Below the pieces are notes generated by a model. That model saw only the letters and a list, made by a program, of their open reading frames with translations. It made no database searches and had not been told where the DNA came from. A stretch of 64,000 nucleotides of DNA from contig OY987237.1 in assembly GCA_963920705.1 (NCBI GenBank), positions 14,042,601-14,106,600 on the forward strand. The letters are read 5' to 3'. Below are positions 48,704 through 59,835 of the stretch, piece by piece (positions within the stretch are counted from its first letter, which is position 1; the number at the start of each line of letters is the position of its first letter). Source of the stretch: Odiellus spinosus (taxonomy: Eukaryota > Arthropoda > Arachnida > Opiliones > Phalangiidae). A program made the translations under genes and the position numbers.

Positions 48704-49192
48704 GGTAAAAAAATTCATACCAAAAATATTCAGAGGTAAAAAATTCATACCAAAAATATTCAGAGGTAAAAAATTCATACCAAAAATATTCAGAGGTAAA
48801 AAATTCATAACAAAAATATTCAGAGGTAAAAAATTCATACCAAAAATATTCAGAGGTAAAAAATTCATACCAAAAATATTCAGAGGTAAAAAATTCATAC
48901 CAAAAATATTCAGAGGTAAAAAATTCATACCAAAAATATTCAGAGGTAAAAAATTCATACCAAAAATATTCAGAGGTAAAAAATTCATACCAAAAATATT
49001 CAGAGGTAAAAAATTCATACCAAAAATATTCAGAGGTAAAAAATTCATACCAAAAATATTCAGAGGTAAAAAATTCATACCAAAAATATTCAGAGGTAAG
49101 AAAATTCATACCAACAATATTCAGAGATAAGAAAATTCATATCGAAAAAATTTCCAAGATAAGAAAATTCATATCGAAAATATTTCCAAGAT
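48704..49192. repeat. 30-bp minisatellite, ~16 copies
   Basis: Unit of 30 bp containing TTCATACCAAAAATATTCAG. About 13 units up to ~49100 are identical except for one C-to-A change. The last three, to 49192, are progressively altered (31-32 bp, TATCGAAAA and TTTCCAAGAT). The unit length keeps two minus-strand frames open (repeats of FTSEYFWYEF and of PLNIFGMNFL), which are artefacts of the repeat. Confidence 0.97.
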
Positions 49193-50317
49193 TAAATATA
49201 TCTAATCTCACTGTTTCGTACATTTTCAGGCCAGTAATGGAAATAAATATGAACTCAAAATAGTAAATTCACGTTACTCTCGACGTTACTACTCTTAATT
49301 ATCCTTTAAAATAAAATAAAAAATAATTATCTAACACATTATCTTACTCAATCGTTCTCTATGAAATTAAAAACAAGTTTAATATATTATTGATATTTGA
49401 TGTTAATTGTATTTCATTAAAGAAAGATAATGTTGTATATATTAATAATTTTATAACCAACATAAACTGGGCCTAACTGGCCTCTTAATATCCCGTCACG
49501 TTAAAACATTATTTAACAATCGTTATAATAACGATTTCCGTTTCGTTACGAAACAATTATTTCCTCGAGCGGAAATGCAACCCAAAGAAAGAGACTAAAA
49601 GTCTAGCTATTTAACTTATTTCCCGCCAATTTCTCTCTTAACGAGTTATGATTTAAAACAGCTTCTAATTCCTCAAATTAGCTAAAACATAAAAAATTTA
49701 GCTCCATACACTATTTTCATTCAAAAATTTCGTTAAAATTAAAAAAATTAACTGAAGAAATGCAATTTCCACGTTAAGCCTAAATTCGTTTGAAAGAAAA
49801 TTCTTAAATTATACAAATTATCTAAAATCCTACGTAAATAACCTTCATGGTACGTAATCTAATTACTATAGATTAACTACTTTATGCTGTACGAATTTTA
49901 TCATTACATATTAATACGCCTAGACTTTCCCAAAGCTAGCACATTAATTTAATTGAAAATTATATAAATTAGAGTAAAAAAACAATTAATTTTAAAAACG
50001 CATTTATACTAATTTATAATTTAGTGTCAGTGAAACACCGCGGGAAATATGCTTATTGCGTAATATGGCGGTTAAATGGAGATAAAAAGCAGCCTTAAAT
50101 TAGATCCAACTTAACATTAGCGTCATTATCCTATATACCTACATCTTTTCTACACCTCGGAGCTAAGTTTTATTTTCTTTTTCTTTCAAGACGGTTTAAG
50201 AAGACGATGATATTTAAATATTCATACTCTAATAAATTACGCCTGCGGTTTAAACCCAACAATTAACATATCTACGCATGCAATCTAAATTAAACGAGCT
50301 GTCGAAAAACATGGTAT

Positions 50318-50520
50318 ATACCCATTGAATAGAATCCTATTGGACCGAATTCCCATTGGTCCGAAATAAAAAATAAATAGTCCCAATCAACCGAATCTTG
50401 GCCGACCGAGCCCAATGCACCGAATTCCCATTGAACCGAAATCCCGCTGAACCGAATCCCGCTGAACCGAATCCCCCATAGACCGAATTTCCCATTGGGC
50501 CGAAACCAAAAAGGGCGTCC
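50318..50520 (-). repeat. Degenerate 15-bp array, minus orientation
   Basis: Repeats of ACCGAATCCC/GAACCGAATTCCCATTG-type units, about 15 bp, interrupted and diverged. Read on the minus strand the unit is GGGATTCGGTCCAAT. It lies left of the TTAGG tract and is inverted relative to the array on the right. Confidence 0.85.
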
Positions 50521-50541
50521 CGATGAATTTAAGCCGATAAT

Positions 50542-50577
50542 GGTTAGGTTAGGTTAGGTTAGGTTAGGTTAGGTTAG
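50542..50577 (+). repeat. Interstitial telomeric repeat (TTAGG)7
   Basis: About seven exact TTAGG units. TTAGG is the ancestral arthropod telomere repeat, lost in Diptera and some other groups. It is internal, flanked by unrelated AT-rich DNA for kilobases, so it is not the chromosome end. It may come from break repair or be part of a mobile or satellite unit, since 15-bp arrays in opposite orientation flank it. Confidence 0.93.
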
Positions 50578-50604
50578 AATGTGTTAATGGACTTCTGATT
50601 GTGA

Positions 50605-50813
50605 ACGTCGGTCGAATGGGATTGACGGTCGAATGGGATTCGGTCGAATGGGATTCGGTCGAATGGGATTCGGTCGAATGGGATTGACGGTCGAATGGGA
50701 TTCGGTCGAATGGGATTCTGGTTTACGAAAACGTATCGGTTGAATGGGATTGTGGATCGAATGGGATTCTGCCCAATGGGATTCTGTCCAATGGAATTCT
50801 GTCCAATGGTCGA
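50605..50813 (+). repeat. 15-bp array, plus orientation
   Basis: About twelve units of GGTCGAATGGGATTC or variants; the first seven are nearly perfect, with extra GAC after some. The later units drift (GGTTGAATGGGATT, CCCAATGGGATTCT, TCCAATGGAATTCT). The unit matches the inverse of the array at 50318-50520. A minus-strand frame through it (PIGQNPIGQNPIR type repeats) is an artefact. Confidence 0.93.
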
Positions 50814-51175
50814 GAAGCGAAAAACATAACCGTCATTTTCCCACACGAAAATTGCGTCACAAGCCAGTAACGAATTAAAAAAAAAAGTTTTTAATTGTCC
50901 CTTAAATTCCATCCTAACGAGCTATAGTCTTCCTTAAGAGTTGGTGTAGAATTTCGATGAAGTAGAAATTAATTTGTGGTGGGAACTAATTTATGCTGTC
51001 GATAGATAGAAAGCAATTAAATATAATGGATCAATATCGGTCCTAAAACATTTAAAATCCAATTTGGTATTTCAAATTCCCTGACTTTATCAAAAGTAAA
51101 AGTAAACAACGCCTCGTACATTAATACTATCAGCAAAGGCCCAGGTAAAAGTACTAGTGCATTTAAACCTAGTCA

Positions 51176-51269
51176 AAGTCATCACCCCTGCCTGGCTCGA
51201 ATGAATTGGACTCTTCCTCGATATTTTGAGTCGGGGGATCGGGACGGAATTTAAGCGGGCCGCGCTTGG
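51176..51269 (+). mobile_element. Candidate deletion derivative I2 of element I1
   Basis: Contains both ends of I1 brought together: AAAGTCATCACCCCTG through GATATTTTGAGT, then a ~17-bp linker, then AATTTAAGCGGGCCGCGC. Locally GC-rich compared with the surroundings. Confidence 0.4.
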
Positions 51270-51430
51270 CTTTGTTGTCTTCCCAGACCATTTGACAAAA
51301 TTCTACTTCGCGTAAAAGTCAATATATCACAGGCTCGGTTATTAAGGAATAGACTAAGACGGTTAAAATGCAAAACTTCATTCAAGAAAAATTGTCCTAC
51401 ACTTCCTGGATGGTTTTATAACTAACGCGC

Positions 51431-51443
51431 GGGGGGGGGGGGG
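51431..51443. repeat. G13 run
   Basis: Thirteen G preceded by ACGCGC; isolated in AT-rich DNA. Confidence 0.85.
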
Positions 51444-52657
51444 AGCTAATACCGAGAAAAGACGTTAAGCCTTGGCATTAGCTTTTAATTAATAGTCTTT
51501 CCCCAATTAAAATAAATCGAGATTGGGTCTGTGGAACGTCGTACAACGACTGTATAAAGAGAGAGGGCTAAAATAGAGAGTGGAGTGAGCAACAATTCGA
51601 AGGATCCAAGGGCGTGAGAAGAAGCCTCTTCAAACAAACGTCTGTCAACGAACTTCAGACTTGAATAATGATCACTACTACAGTCATAATCAAAATGAAA
51701 TTTCAGCACGTACAATCTTTTCTGATATACAACCAAGTTTCATATTTGCAAAACTTAAGAGACATACGAAAGTTAGGTTCGCGCCTATTGAAATTTAAAC
51801 ATGATTCTCAACTACACATTTCTCCAATATTCTCTATTTAGACCGCCGTTTGAACTAGTTATAACGTGTCAGTCGTTACTTTAGGAAACTATACAGTACG
51901 ACAAGTTAATTTGAAAGCTAACTCAATGATGAAAATGGTTTAAACAATGAAAATTGTTATCTCGGAGCCCTTGCTTATCTCTTACTGAATTTCAAGACGA
52001 AATGAAATGTCAAAGGTTTAATTTAGTAAAATAGTTTTCATTTTAAAAGCTGTAATAATAAAACCTTAGTTTAAATTATTAACTATACATCAACTTGTAA
52101 TTATAACATTTAAGTTAAGTATTAATTTAAGTAAGAGTACTAATTGGAAAGTAATTACCATCCAAAGCTTTAAATGAGTATAGTAAATTTACATTATTAT
52201 TATTAATTGTAAAAACAATCAAGGTTAAAATTGAAAACAATTTTAATTTAGTTTCAATAGCACTTTAAATTAAACCTTTAGAAATATATTAGACCCTCGG
52301 AAAATTTAGGGATGCTATACTTAATGATAAAGAAACAATTAAAAAAGTTTATTAAAAACGGAAAAATTCCTATCGTTCATCGATGCGTTAAGGAAAAACT
52401 TAATTTACCTCACTTCGTGAAAAATTTAATTTCTACCTTTGACTGTAAGAATACAACGAACTTTCGGACCAAAGAACGAAAAAATATAAAAAAATTATCG
52501 TGGCTTTTCGGAATTTATTAATTACAATCTACACGCTTCGATAAAAAAATAATTTTCGTTTTGCTTTGGATCGACATTAATTTGCAATATTATTATAATA
52601 GTGCCGATATTCATATAGGAATTTAAATATTTCATGACTTAACATGTTGCGTATTTT

Positions 52658-52994
52658 CAGAAGCCGATGAAACTCGCCTTTGAAGTCTACTACTCTAATG
52701 TTCCATATAGCGCGCCTCTCTGAATGGGTAAAATTCCCAATTTTACGAGATCGGAGGGGTCCTACTTCATACCCCCTTGTCTACGGAAAATTGGAAATTC
52801 TCTCTCTCCACAAACGACGACGTTTTTTGGACGAACTCCGAGGCTGCTAGAGATATTCGCTCGACGAACTCCCGCTCCGAAAATATCTACCGTTAGGAGG
52901 CGTACGAATCGCGCCTTTTGAGAAAACCCATACAGAGAGGTGTAGACAAGACCCGGGAGTAATAGACTTCAACGGAGGGTTTCATCGGCTTCTG
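52658..52994 (-). mobile_element. MITE family A, copy A17 (type 2 / type 1 mosaic)
   Basis: A 337-bp reverse copy. The flanks GTATTTT and GTATTAT match at 6 of 7 bases. The right-arm half is type 2 (CTCTAATGTTCC, GAGATCGG) and the other half resembles type 1 (CGCGCCTTTTGAGA), so it looks like a mosaic. Confidence 0.93.
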
Positions 52995-53013
52995 GTATTA
53001 TTATCAAGAGTAA

Positions 53014-53110
53014 ATGAAAACCATCCTTAAGAGTATCCCTCTGTAATGCTTGGTATCCTTGAATTCAGGCCCATGGTTGAGAGCGATTTACTCTTAAAGA
53101 TGATTTTCAT
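53014..53110. repeat. 22-bp stem hairpin beside A17
   Basis: ATGAAAACCATCCTTAAGAG (53014 onward) pairs with 53089-53110 (TACTCTTAAAGATGATTTTC..) at 20 of 22 positions, with a ~53-base loop. Lies 13 bases past the duplication of A17. Confidence 0.65.
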
Positions 53111-53412
53111 ATATTCATGGTATTATATATACCCGATGACTAAGGAAGCCCACCTCTAGTCAAGTTCTGAATCTCAAATTATTTTATGGTGGGCGTTGGT
53201 TGAGATTCGGGAATAGATCTCTTGTAAGCTGTAGAGTGCCTAAAGCGCTCAACTTCGAAGGTGAGGGTGAAAAAGTTTTGGGTCTCTTCGAGAATATAAC
53301 CGAGCACCCTTTATACCCGAGAGTTAGGTTAGAATTAAATTTAAACGTATTTAATTTAAAATAAACCCTGGTTAATTTATTAAAAATATATTATTAAATT
53401 AAAGTGCTTTGA

Positions 53413-53583
53413 TATAGGGAGACGGCATACAGCCAAGGGGGAAAGGAAGCTTGACGTCATGTAACCCCCTTACCGAGGGAGCGTTTGTAGGGAAGAATAC
53501 TGTAACTCCCTCACTAAGGGGGTTGACACTGAGGTGAGAGATAGATGCCTATGACGTTTCAATATCTTCCTTGACTCCCTATA
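53413..53583. mobile_element. Candidate MITE H2
   Basis: A ~171-bp segment starting TATAGGGAG and ending CTCCCTATA, with CAAGG...GGAAG-like words just inside both ends. A second inverted pair lies inside (TAACCCCCTTAC..GAGGGAG against CTCCCTCACTAAGGGGGTT). TA at both ends would fit a Tc1/mariner-type target, but this is inference from ends alone. Related to H1. Confidence 0.55.
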
Positions 53584-55705
53584 AAAAATTCGTTTTTCCA
53601 CTACCCCTTTAGGGATTGGACCATTCATAATAAAATTCCTCTTAGATTTTCAATATTCCTAAAATAGAAAATGATACCGAAACGCGTGTATAATATATTA
53701 ACTGTATATATATTATAGCCTATACCCCTTTTAAAATTAATGAGTTTTGAAGATATTAATCGTGTCCGCGAGGTCCTAATTAATATACGGAGTAACTATA
53801 GTGGCGTTGATTTCTAAATAACGTTACCTTCCCAATTTCACATTGCTCTATGAATTAAGTATTTTTAACTACAACTCTTCAACATAGCCAGAAGGGAGAT
53901 TTTGCAAATTTGGGCGGATTTAAAAATATTTTAAATGAGTAGTTTTCAATTGGAAATTTTTAGCACGAAGAGCATTAAGGGTTAATACTACCCTAGAGCG
54001 CATGCGTGCAATATTTTAGAGTCAAAGGCGCGAGAGATAACTGGCGCAGTAGTTCAATCGAAAATTTAATCAAATCATTATTCAGTTCCCAATTAAAAAT
54101 ATATATTTATTTTCCTTGTGAAATTCTTTAACATTAAAAGTTAATAAATATAAGTATTTTGAATTATATAAGAACTTAGAAGTAGGTAAAAAAATCAGGT
54201 AAATTAACTTCCCGGGTTTCGGCACCATTATTAATATTGAAAAAACCCAAAAAAATACGTTATTTAGATCACATTATAAGATTAAAACTAATTTAGGGTT
54301 ATTTTTAACTTTACGTTAATAAATTAACTTTAATACGGGTCTATATTTTTATAGTTATTAACATAACCTCTATTTTTATACCTAATTTTGAAACAATGAA
54401 ATCTCTCCTTCGGACTTCAATTTTTCTTTTACCTGATTGTTTTAAAATTATATTTTCGTTTAAGCAATTCTACGCATGTCCGCGCTTATATTGTATCTAC
54501 GCGTAAAGAATGCTTGCACCAAATTTAGGGGTCAAACACCTTAGTGGCTAGCCGTCCCAAAAAAAAGAAAAAAAAAGAAAAACCACCACGCCACGGAATA
54601 CGCCTAAAAAACTCCCCGATTTCTTCTCCCTATCGGTATACAAAAAACCTCACCTCTCCCATGCGTGAATACAGGATTTTCTAAGAGGTTATGGAGCTAT
54701 AGCTAAAGAGGGCTTTTTCTTAGAGCACCTTAGGTTATTTATCTACACCAAACACTAGAGATTTGGTCAAGCCGGCTAAGCCTATATATAAAAAGGAAAA
54801 TGGTAGACTCGTGGTAGACTTATAAGAAAAACAAGATTTAAAGGGATTATAATAGTAAAGAATTCTGATTTTCTAGATTTCATCACTGAATGATATTTTC
54901 AGGTGCACCAAAGATTTTGAAGGTATTCAACCATGAATTTATTAAATTTATATTTCACCGTCATTAATAATTTGAATATTAAACTATGATTGAGAACGTT
55001 TCATTGCTCTTACATAAATTTCCCTAATTTATGAGAAAATATTTAAGAGTTATTTTACGTGATCTATTAAAATTTTTCACTAAAGTATTATTACGAATAG
55101 TTGAAGTTCAGATTCAGTTCTTGCTTCCAGAAGCTTTAAGAACATTCAGGGAAGAAGTTGTTGGATAATGACAGGCCTATTAAGACTATGAAATAATCAC
55201 AAGTTTTTGTTCTTATAAAAGGTCATTACAATAACCGAATCTAATAGAGGGAAGTCCCTTTAGAAGTCTCCGAAACTAATTTCAGCCTACTTAGTATCTT
55301 ATTATCATAAAATTTAAATTGAAGATTGAAGAACATTATATTAATGATTATAAAAATATATTAATGTTTAATTTAATAGATTTATAGACTCCGGATTGAT
55401 AGTTGATGTTTTTTAAATCCATAAAGAAACTAACTTCTCCGAGATTTATGAAGCTGCTTTAAATTTCCAGGTCGCCTTTTCGTTTAGCAGACTAAATTTG
55501 CCATAACAAATTACATTCCACAATTCAGGAAGAGGGTTTTAAATGGCCAGTTTCTAGAGCAGATGTGACTTTAATCTCCACGCGGTTCTTCCATAAATAA
55601 TAAATTTCAATATTCGAGTTACATTATTCAACGTCATATTCCCTTTAACTTTAATAAAGATACCTTACGAAGAGCCTTAAGAAAAAAAATCTTACGAGTT
55701 GCTAC

Positions 55706-55847
55706 CAGAAGCCGATGAAACCCTCCTTTGAAGTCTACTACTCCAATGTTCCATATAGCGCGCATCTCTGTATGAATAACCCATACAGAGAGGGGTAGAC
55801 AAGACCCGGGAGTAATAGACTTCAAAGGAGGGTTTCATCGGCTTCTG
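55706..55847 (-). mobile_element. MITE family A, copy A18 (142-bp deletion derivative)
   Basis: A short copy with intact ends and a perfect 7-bp duplication TTGCTAC (55699-55705 and 55848-55854). About 195 bp of the centre are missing. The deletion joins the two copies of the second inverted block (CTCTGTATG next to AATAACCCATACAGAG), leaving an almost pure hairpin. Because the duplication is intact, the deletion either preceded insertion or occurred in place. Confidence 0.95.
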
Positions 55848-56460
55848 TTGCTACGGAATAGATGTATTTTGATTATCTAAGAACAACATTATTCTAATAA
55901 ACCTACGCGTGTACCGAAGTGGAACCTGTTGTTATATGAAAATCGAATACGCTTTAGATAGCACATATTTGAAATATACGCTCAATACACACATAAACTG
56001 ATAGGGAAAAAAAATCCCATACCTTCACGCTCAATAAACAAAATAACACGGGTGCGTGTGATTGATAGATATAAGAAGATTTATTGGAAAAGTTCCTATA
56101 AGAACTAACCTTCGTCTGATGTAATACGTATCGGATTAATACACTATCTTAAATCTAATAGAGATTAAAGTAGTTCGATTTTTACTAGGAAACACAAACT
56201 TATCCCAAGTCAGGGTAAAGATTAACGGGCTACTGGATACTTTGGTTATTACTAACATCAACTATTGACATAATACGCTATCCAGAATGGTGAAACAAAC
56301 AGGCCTTAATTACTGCTACAAAAATTATTTTCCAGGGAAAATTTATTACACTGCGTATGACTTTCCTTTTAAAAGGATTCTTTTCACTCGGAATTTACTG
56401 TTAAATTGCGTTTTAAAAATATTCTACTTCCATGAATAAAAATAAACACAAATTTATAAT

Positions 56461-56560
56461 GTTCAGAATGTTCTAGAATGTTTCAGAAAAGTCTGGGAAG
56501 TTCTGGAAAATTTTAGAAAAGTCTAGAAAAATCTGGGAAATTTTAGATAACTTCTAATCA
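56461..56560. promoter_or_regulatory. Heat-shock-element-like repeat tract
   Basis: Contains GAAtgTTCtaGAAtgTTtcaGAA (56466-56488): alternating GAA and TTC every five bases, four perfect pentamers and one imperfect of the HSF consensus. Similar words continue (TTCTGGAAAATTTTAG, GTCTAGAAAA) to 56560. The tract is also a degenerate ~17-bp tandem repeat, so the match may be incidental. No gene is visible nearby. Confidence 0.4.
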
Positions 56561-56776
56561 TGATTTTTCAGCTTTAAGGTTTTTTTTTTTTTTATTTTAA
56601 TTTCTTAAAGTTCTTAAACATGCGCCCAATAAAGGTGTAAACATTTCTAATCGAGGGGCAGACAATTCAATACAAAATACTTAAAATCAAGAGGTAATAA
56701 GAGCGCGAAGCGAATTCAAAAGGGATCCGCAGCTTGGTTTAAATCCATAAGCTTTGAAAAACTATCTTGACAGAAT

Positions 56777-57057
56777 CAAGGAGGATCAGAGAAGGAGAGG
56801 AAATGTGGGGCTGCGTTGAGTTAGAGAGAGAAGAGCCAACCTCCCACTCGGGTGGAAAGGGGGGATAGGAAATTCTCGAGGTAAACTGTTGTCACGTGGT
56901 CGCAAGCTAGCGCGTCTCATAAAGGATTCGTTTTACCCACGCGACAACATTTTACCACGAAACGTCTCTACCCCCGTTCTCCCAGAGTGGGAGTTTAGGC
57001 CGACGCAGTAGGAACCGCGCCGTCCCCACATTTCCTCTCCTTCTCTGATCCTCCTTG
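56777..57057 (-). mobile_element. MITE family D, copy D2
   Basis: A 281-bp copy inverted relative to D1, with perfect 7-bp duplication ACAGAAT (56770-56776 and 57058-57064). By direct comparison only two bases differ from D1 (GTGGGG for GTGTGG near one end, CTTG for CTAG in the centre), implying recent transposition of the family. Confidence 0.95.
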
Positions 57058-57631
57058 ACAGAATCACTTAAGGTAAATAACAATGTGACCTTTGAACTAT
57101 CAGAGTTAAGTGAAGGGGTGGTATTTAATTAAGCTAGTTTAATCGTTTTGAAACAGGCAAATTAGAACAATTAGAAACAAACACGTACGAATCTAGTAAT
57201 TCAATTTAACTGACCTAATTTAAACTAATTCCTTTAACTTATTCAAGCATTATAGTAATATTAAGGTCATTTAATTACGTTCAATTAAATTTTAGTGACT
57301 TAAGGGTCGAATCAGTTAATTATTAAGAACTTTCATATTTGACAATGATTATTTAAGGAATTTAAACCATATGGAAAACTTTTTTTTCAGACCGAAATGA
57401 CCTTCGCTCTAAATAATTTTGCCCCGTTTATTTTGAGTTTCTGGGGTAAATATTTTAATTAAGAAATACACCAAGGCTAAGATAATAATTATTTGTTTTG
57501 TTTCCCTTAAGAAGAACTACATATTAGAAGAATCAAAAATATTTCCCTAAAAAAATACGGCCTATATATTTAAAAATGCGTGGTTTACTTTTTTTACTTA
57601 TAGCTTTAATTAATTTGATAATATATATTTA

Positions 57632-57969
57632 CAGAAGCCGATGAAACCCTCCTTTGAAGTCTATTACTCCCGGGTCTTGTCTATCCCTCTCTGTATGGGT
57701 TATTCTCAAAAGGCGCGATTCGTACGCCTCCTAACGGTAGATGTTTTCGGAGCGGGAGTTCGTCGAGCGAATATCTCTAGCAGCCTCGGAGTTCGTCCAA
57801 AAAACGTCGTCGTTTGTGGAGAGAGAGAATTTCCAATTTTCCGTAGACAGGGGGGTATGAAGTAGGACCCCTTCTAACTCGTAAAATTGGGAATTATACC
57901 CATACAGAGATGAGCGCTATATGGAACATTGGAGTAGTAGACTTCAAAGGAGGGTTTCATCGGCTTCTG
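57632..57969 (+). mobile_element. MITE family A, copy A19
   Basis: A 338-bp forward copy with perfect 7-bp duplication ATATTTA (57625-57631 and 57970-57976). Confidence 0.96.
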
Positions 57970-58524
57970 ATATTTAATATTATATTTAATGAGCGTGTAT
58001 CTTTATTTCAAACTCCGCTAAGCCTATCTAATTCTCGATTTTATCCTAAGAGTAAGGGTCATTTGGGCCTAAAAATCAAGGGTCAGAAAAATGAAATTTC
58101 CTTGAGAAATTTTGGCCGATCACTCACATTATAATATTAATTAGTTTAAAAATTTAAATTACATCGATATACACTTGTATTAATGTAGTTATTTATGGCA
58201 TAAAGTTAATTAGAACAAACGCTTAGAACTTCAGGAAAAGAAATTGGATTAATTTCCACAGAAAATTGGTTCTCTAATGAATAATAGGGTTACCAAGAAT
58301 ATTGTACGGCATTATAAAATAATCCTTTCAATAATGTATCACGAAAATAATTCACTAGAAATAAAAACTACTTCCCCCAACATTTACTGCTATACTACTT
58401 CATTTCTGGGTCATTTTCGCTAAAGCGCTTTTTATTACTTAAGCTAAAATATATTTAACACCAGAGGCGAGCTTGGATTTATTTGTATTTTAGAATAACC
58501 TGGTTGCGTCAAGGTAACTTTGGT

Positions 58525-58604
58525 ACTACTACTTTTTCCCCTATGTAGTTTAATATTCAGTATCAATCCGCGTTAGAATAACACATTTTGCCAACTTCTA
58601 TAGA
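58525..58604 (+). repeat. Dispersed motif C, copy 6
   Basis: CTACTACTTTTTCCCCTATG and TAGTTTAATATTCAGTATC then AATCCGCGTTAG, ending ACATTTTGCCAACT. Confidence 0.55.
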
Positions 58605-59498
58605 ACATCGGATATCAAAGGCTTAATATACTCGCCGATATAGAACAATCATTAAAAAAAAATAAAAAAAATTAAGGGGATTAAAAAACACCGACTCGAA
58701 CCGCTTCTTACCCCTCTTTAAGAAGAAAAGTATCTAGTATTATTTAAATGACAACTCGCGTATTTTAGAGTTCAAGAGTTTCAAAAAAATAAAAATGCCG
58801 AAAATCGGAAAAATTCGATTTAAACTTAGATTTTTAGATCGTTTAAAAGCCTTTTAATTTTTGCTCGTTATTACCCTTTTCAGAAGAGGCGTAACTAGCC
58901 AGTTTAAATCAGATTTAGGCTAGGTTTAATCAGAATAAACCGAGCTTTATTAAGTAGCGAATTATTTACCAAATATATACTTTTTAACTTGTGCAAGATA
59001 TATATAATTGAAATAAAAAATAATATCTTGTTTTATTAAAACAAACTTATATTCTTTATTTTCAAAATTGTTCTATATCAAAATTTTCTCATAAAATTTG
59101 AACCTTGCATATTGGTTCCAATCAATAATATTTAAATGAGTATATTATAATTTTTTTCACCACGAGACTATACCTTTAAGTTCATAAATTATACAAAAAA
59201 CTGAATATCAATTACTATACATCATTTATATTTGGTCGACAATTCTTTTTCATTCTTTGTTCCACCCGGATTTTATTTCTCAGAATGTAATTAGTGTTTT
59301 AAATATACCAGGATCCTATAGAATATTTTATTTGTCGTGTGAAATATGCCGCCAGTTAGGATTAAACTTCCGTTAAGTTATATAGTTGTTATACTTAAAG
59401 TTCCGGAATACTTTCAAAACTAAAGTGTCAGTGACAATATTTAAAAAAAAATTGTTTCTCTGAACAAGGGGTGCGTAATCTTTTCATATTAATGTTAT

Positions 59499-59835
59499 CA
59501 GAAGCCGATGAAACCCTCCTTTGAAGTCTACTACTCCAATGTTCCATATAGCGCTCCTCTGTATGGGTAAAATTCCCAATTTTACACGAGTTAGAAGGGG
59601 TCCTACTTCATCCCCCCCGTCTACGGAAAATTGGAAATTCTCTCTCTCCACAAACGACGACGTTTTTTGGACGAACTCCGAGGCTGCTAGAGATATTCGC
59701 TCGACGAACTCCCGCTCCGAAAATATCTACCGTTAGGAGGCGTACGAATCGCGCCTTTTGAGAATAACCCATACAGAGAGGGGTAGACAAGACCCGGGAG
59801 GAATAGACTTCAAAGGAGGGTTTCGTCGGCTTCTG
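59499..59835 (-). mobile_element. MITE family A, copy A20
   Basis: A 337-bp reverse copy with perfect 7-bp duplication ATGTTAT (59492-59498 and 59836-59842). Two bases are lost from CTCTCTG in the second block and two gained in TTACACGAG. Confidence 0.95.

Larger units (their letters stand above)
49193..52650. other. Non-genic stretch with TTAGG locus and I2
   Basis: AT-rich with the arrays at 50318-50813 and I2. The minus-strand frame at 51485-51736 (83 codons) overlaps no repeat but shows no recognisable family. Confidence 0.6.
53584..56769. other. Non-genic stretch with A18
   Basis: AT-rich; contains A18, an A/G-rich run at 54559-54585 and the heat-shock-element-like tract. No gene seen. 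Confidence 0.6.

Noticed and set aside
48693..49109. 138-aa and 126-aa minus-strand repeat frames
   Set aside because: Two different phases of the same 30-bp minisatellite are open at once, which argues for an artefact.
50542..50577. True chromosome end
   Set aside because: Only ~36 bp of TTAGG, with more than 13 kb of ordinary repeat-rich DNA continuing beyond it.
50574..50912. 112-aa minus-strand frame with PIGQNPIR repeats
   Set aside because: Runs through the 15-bp array and is explained by it.
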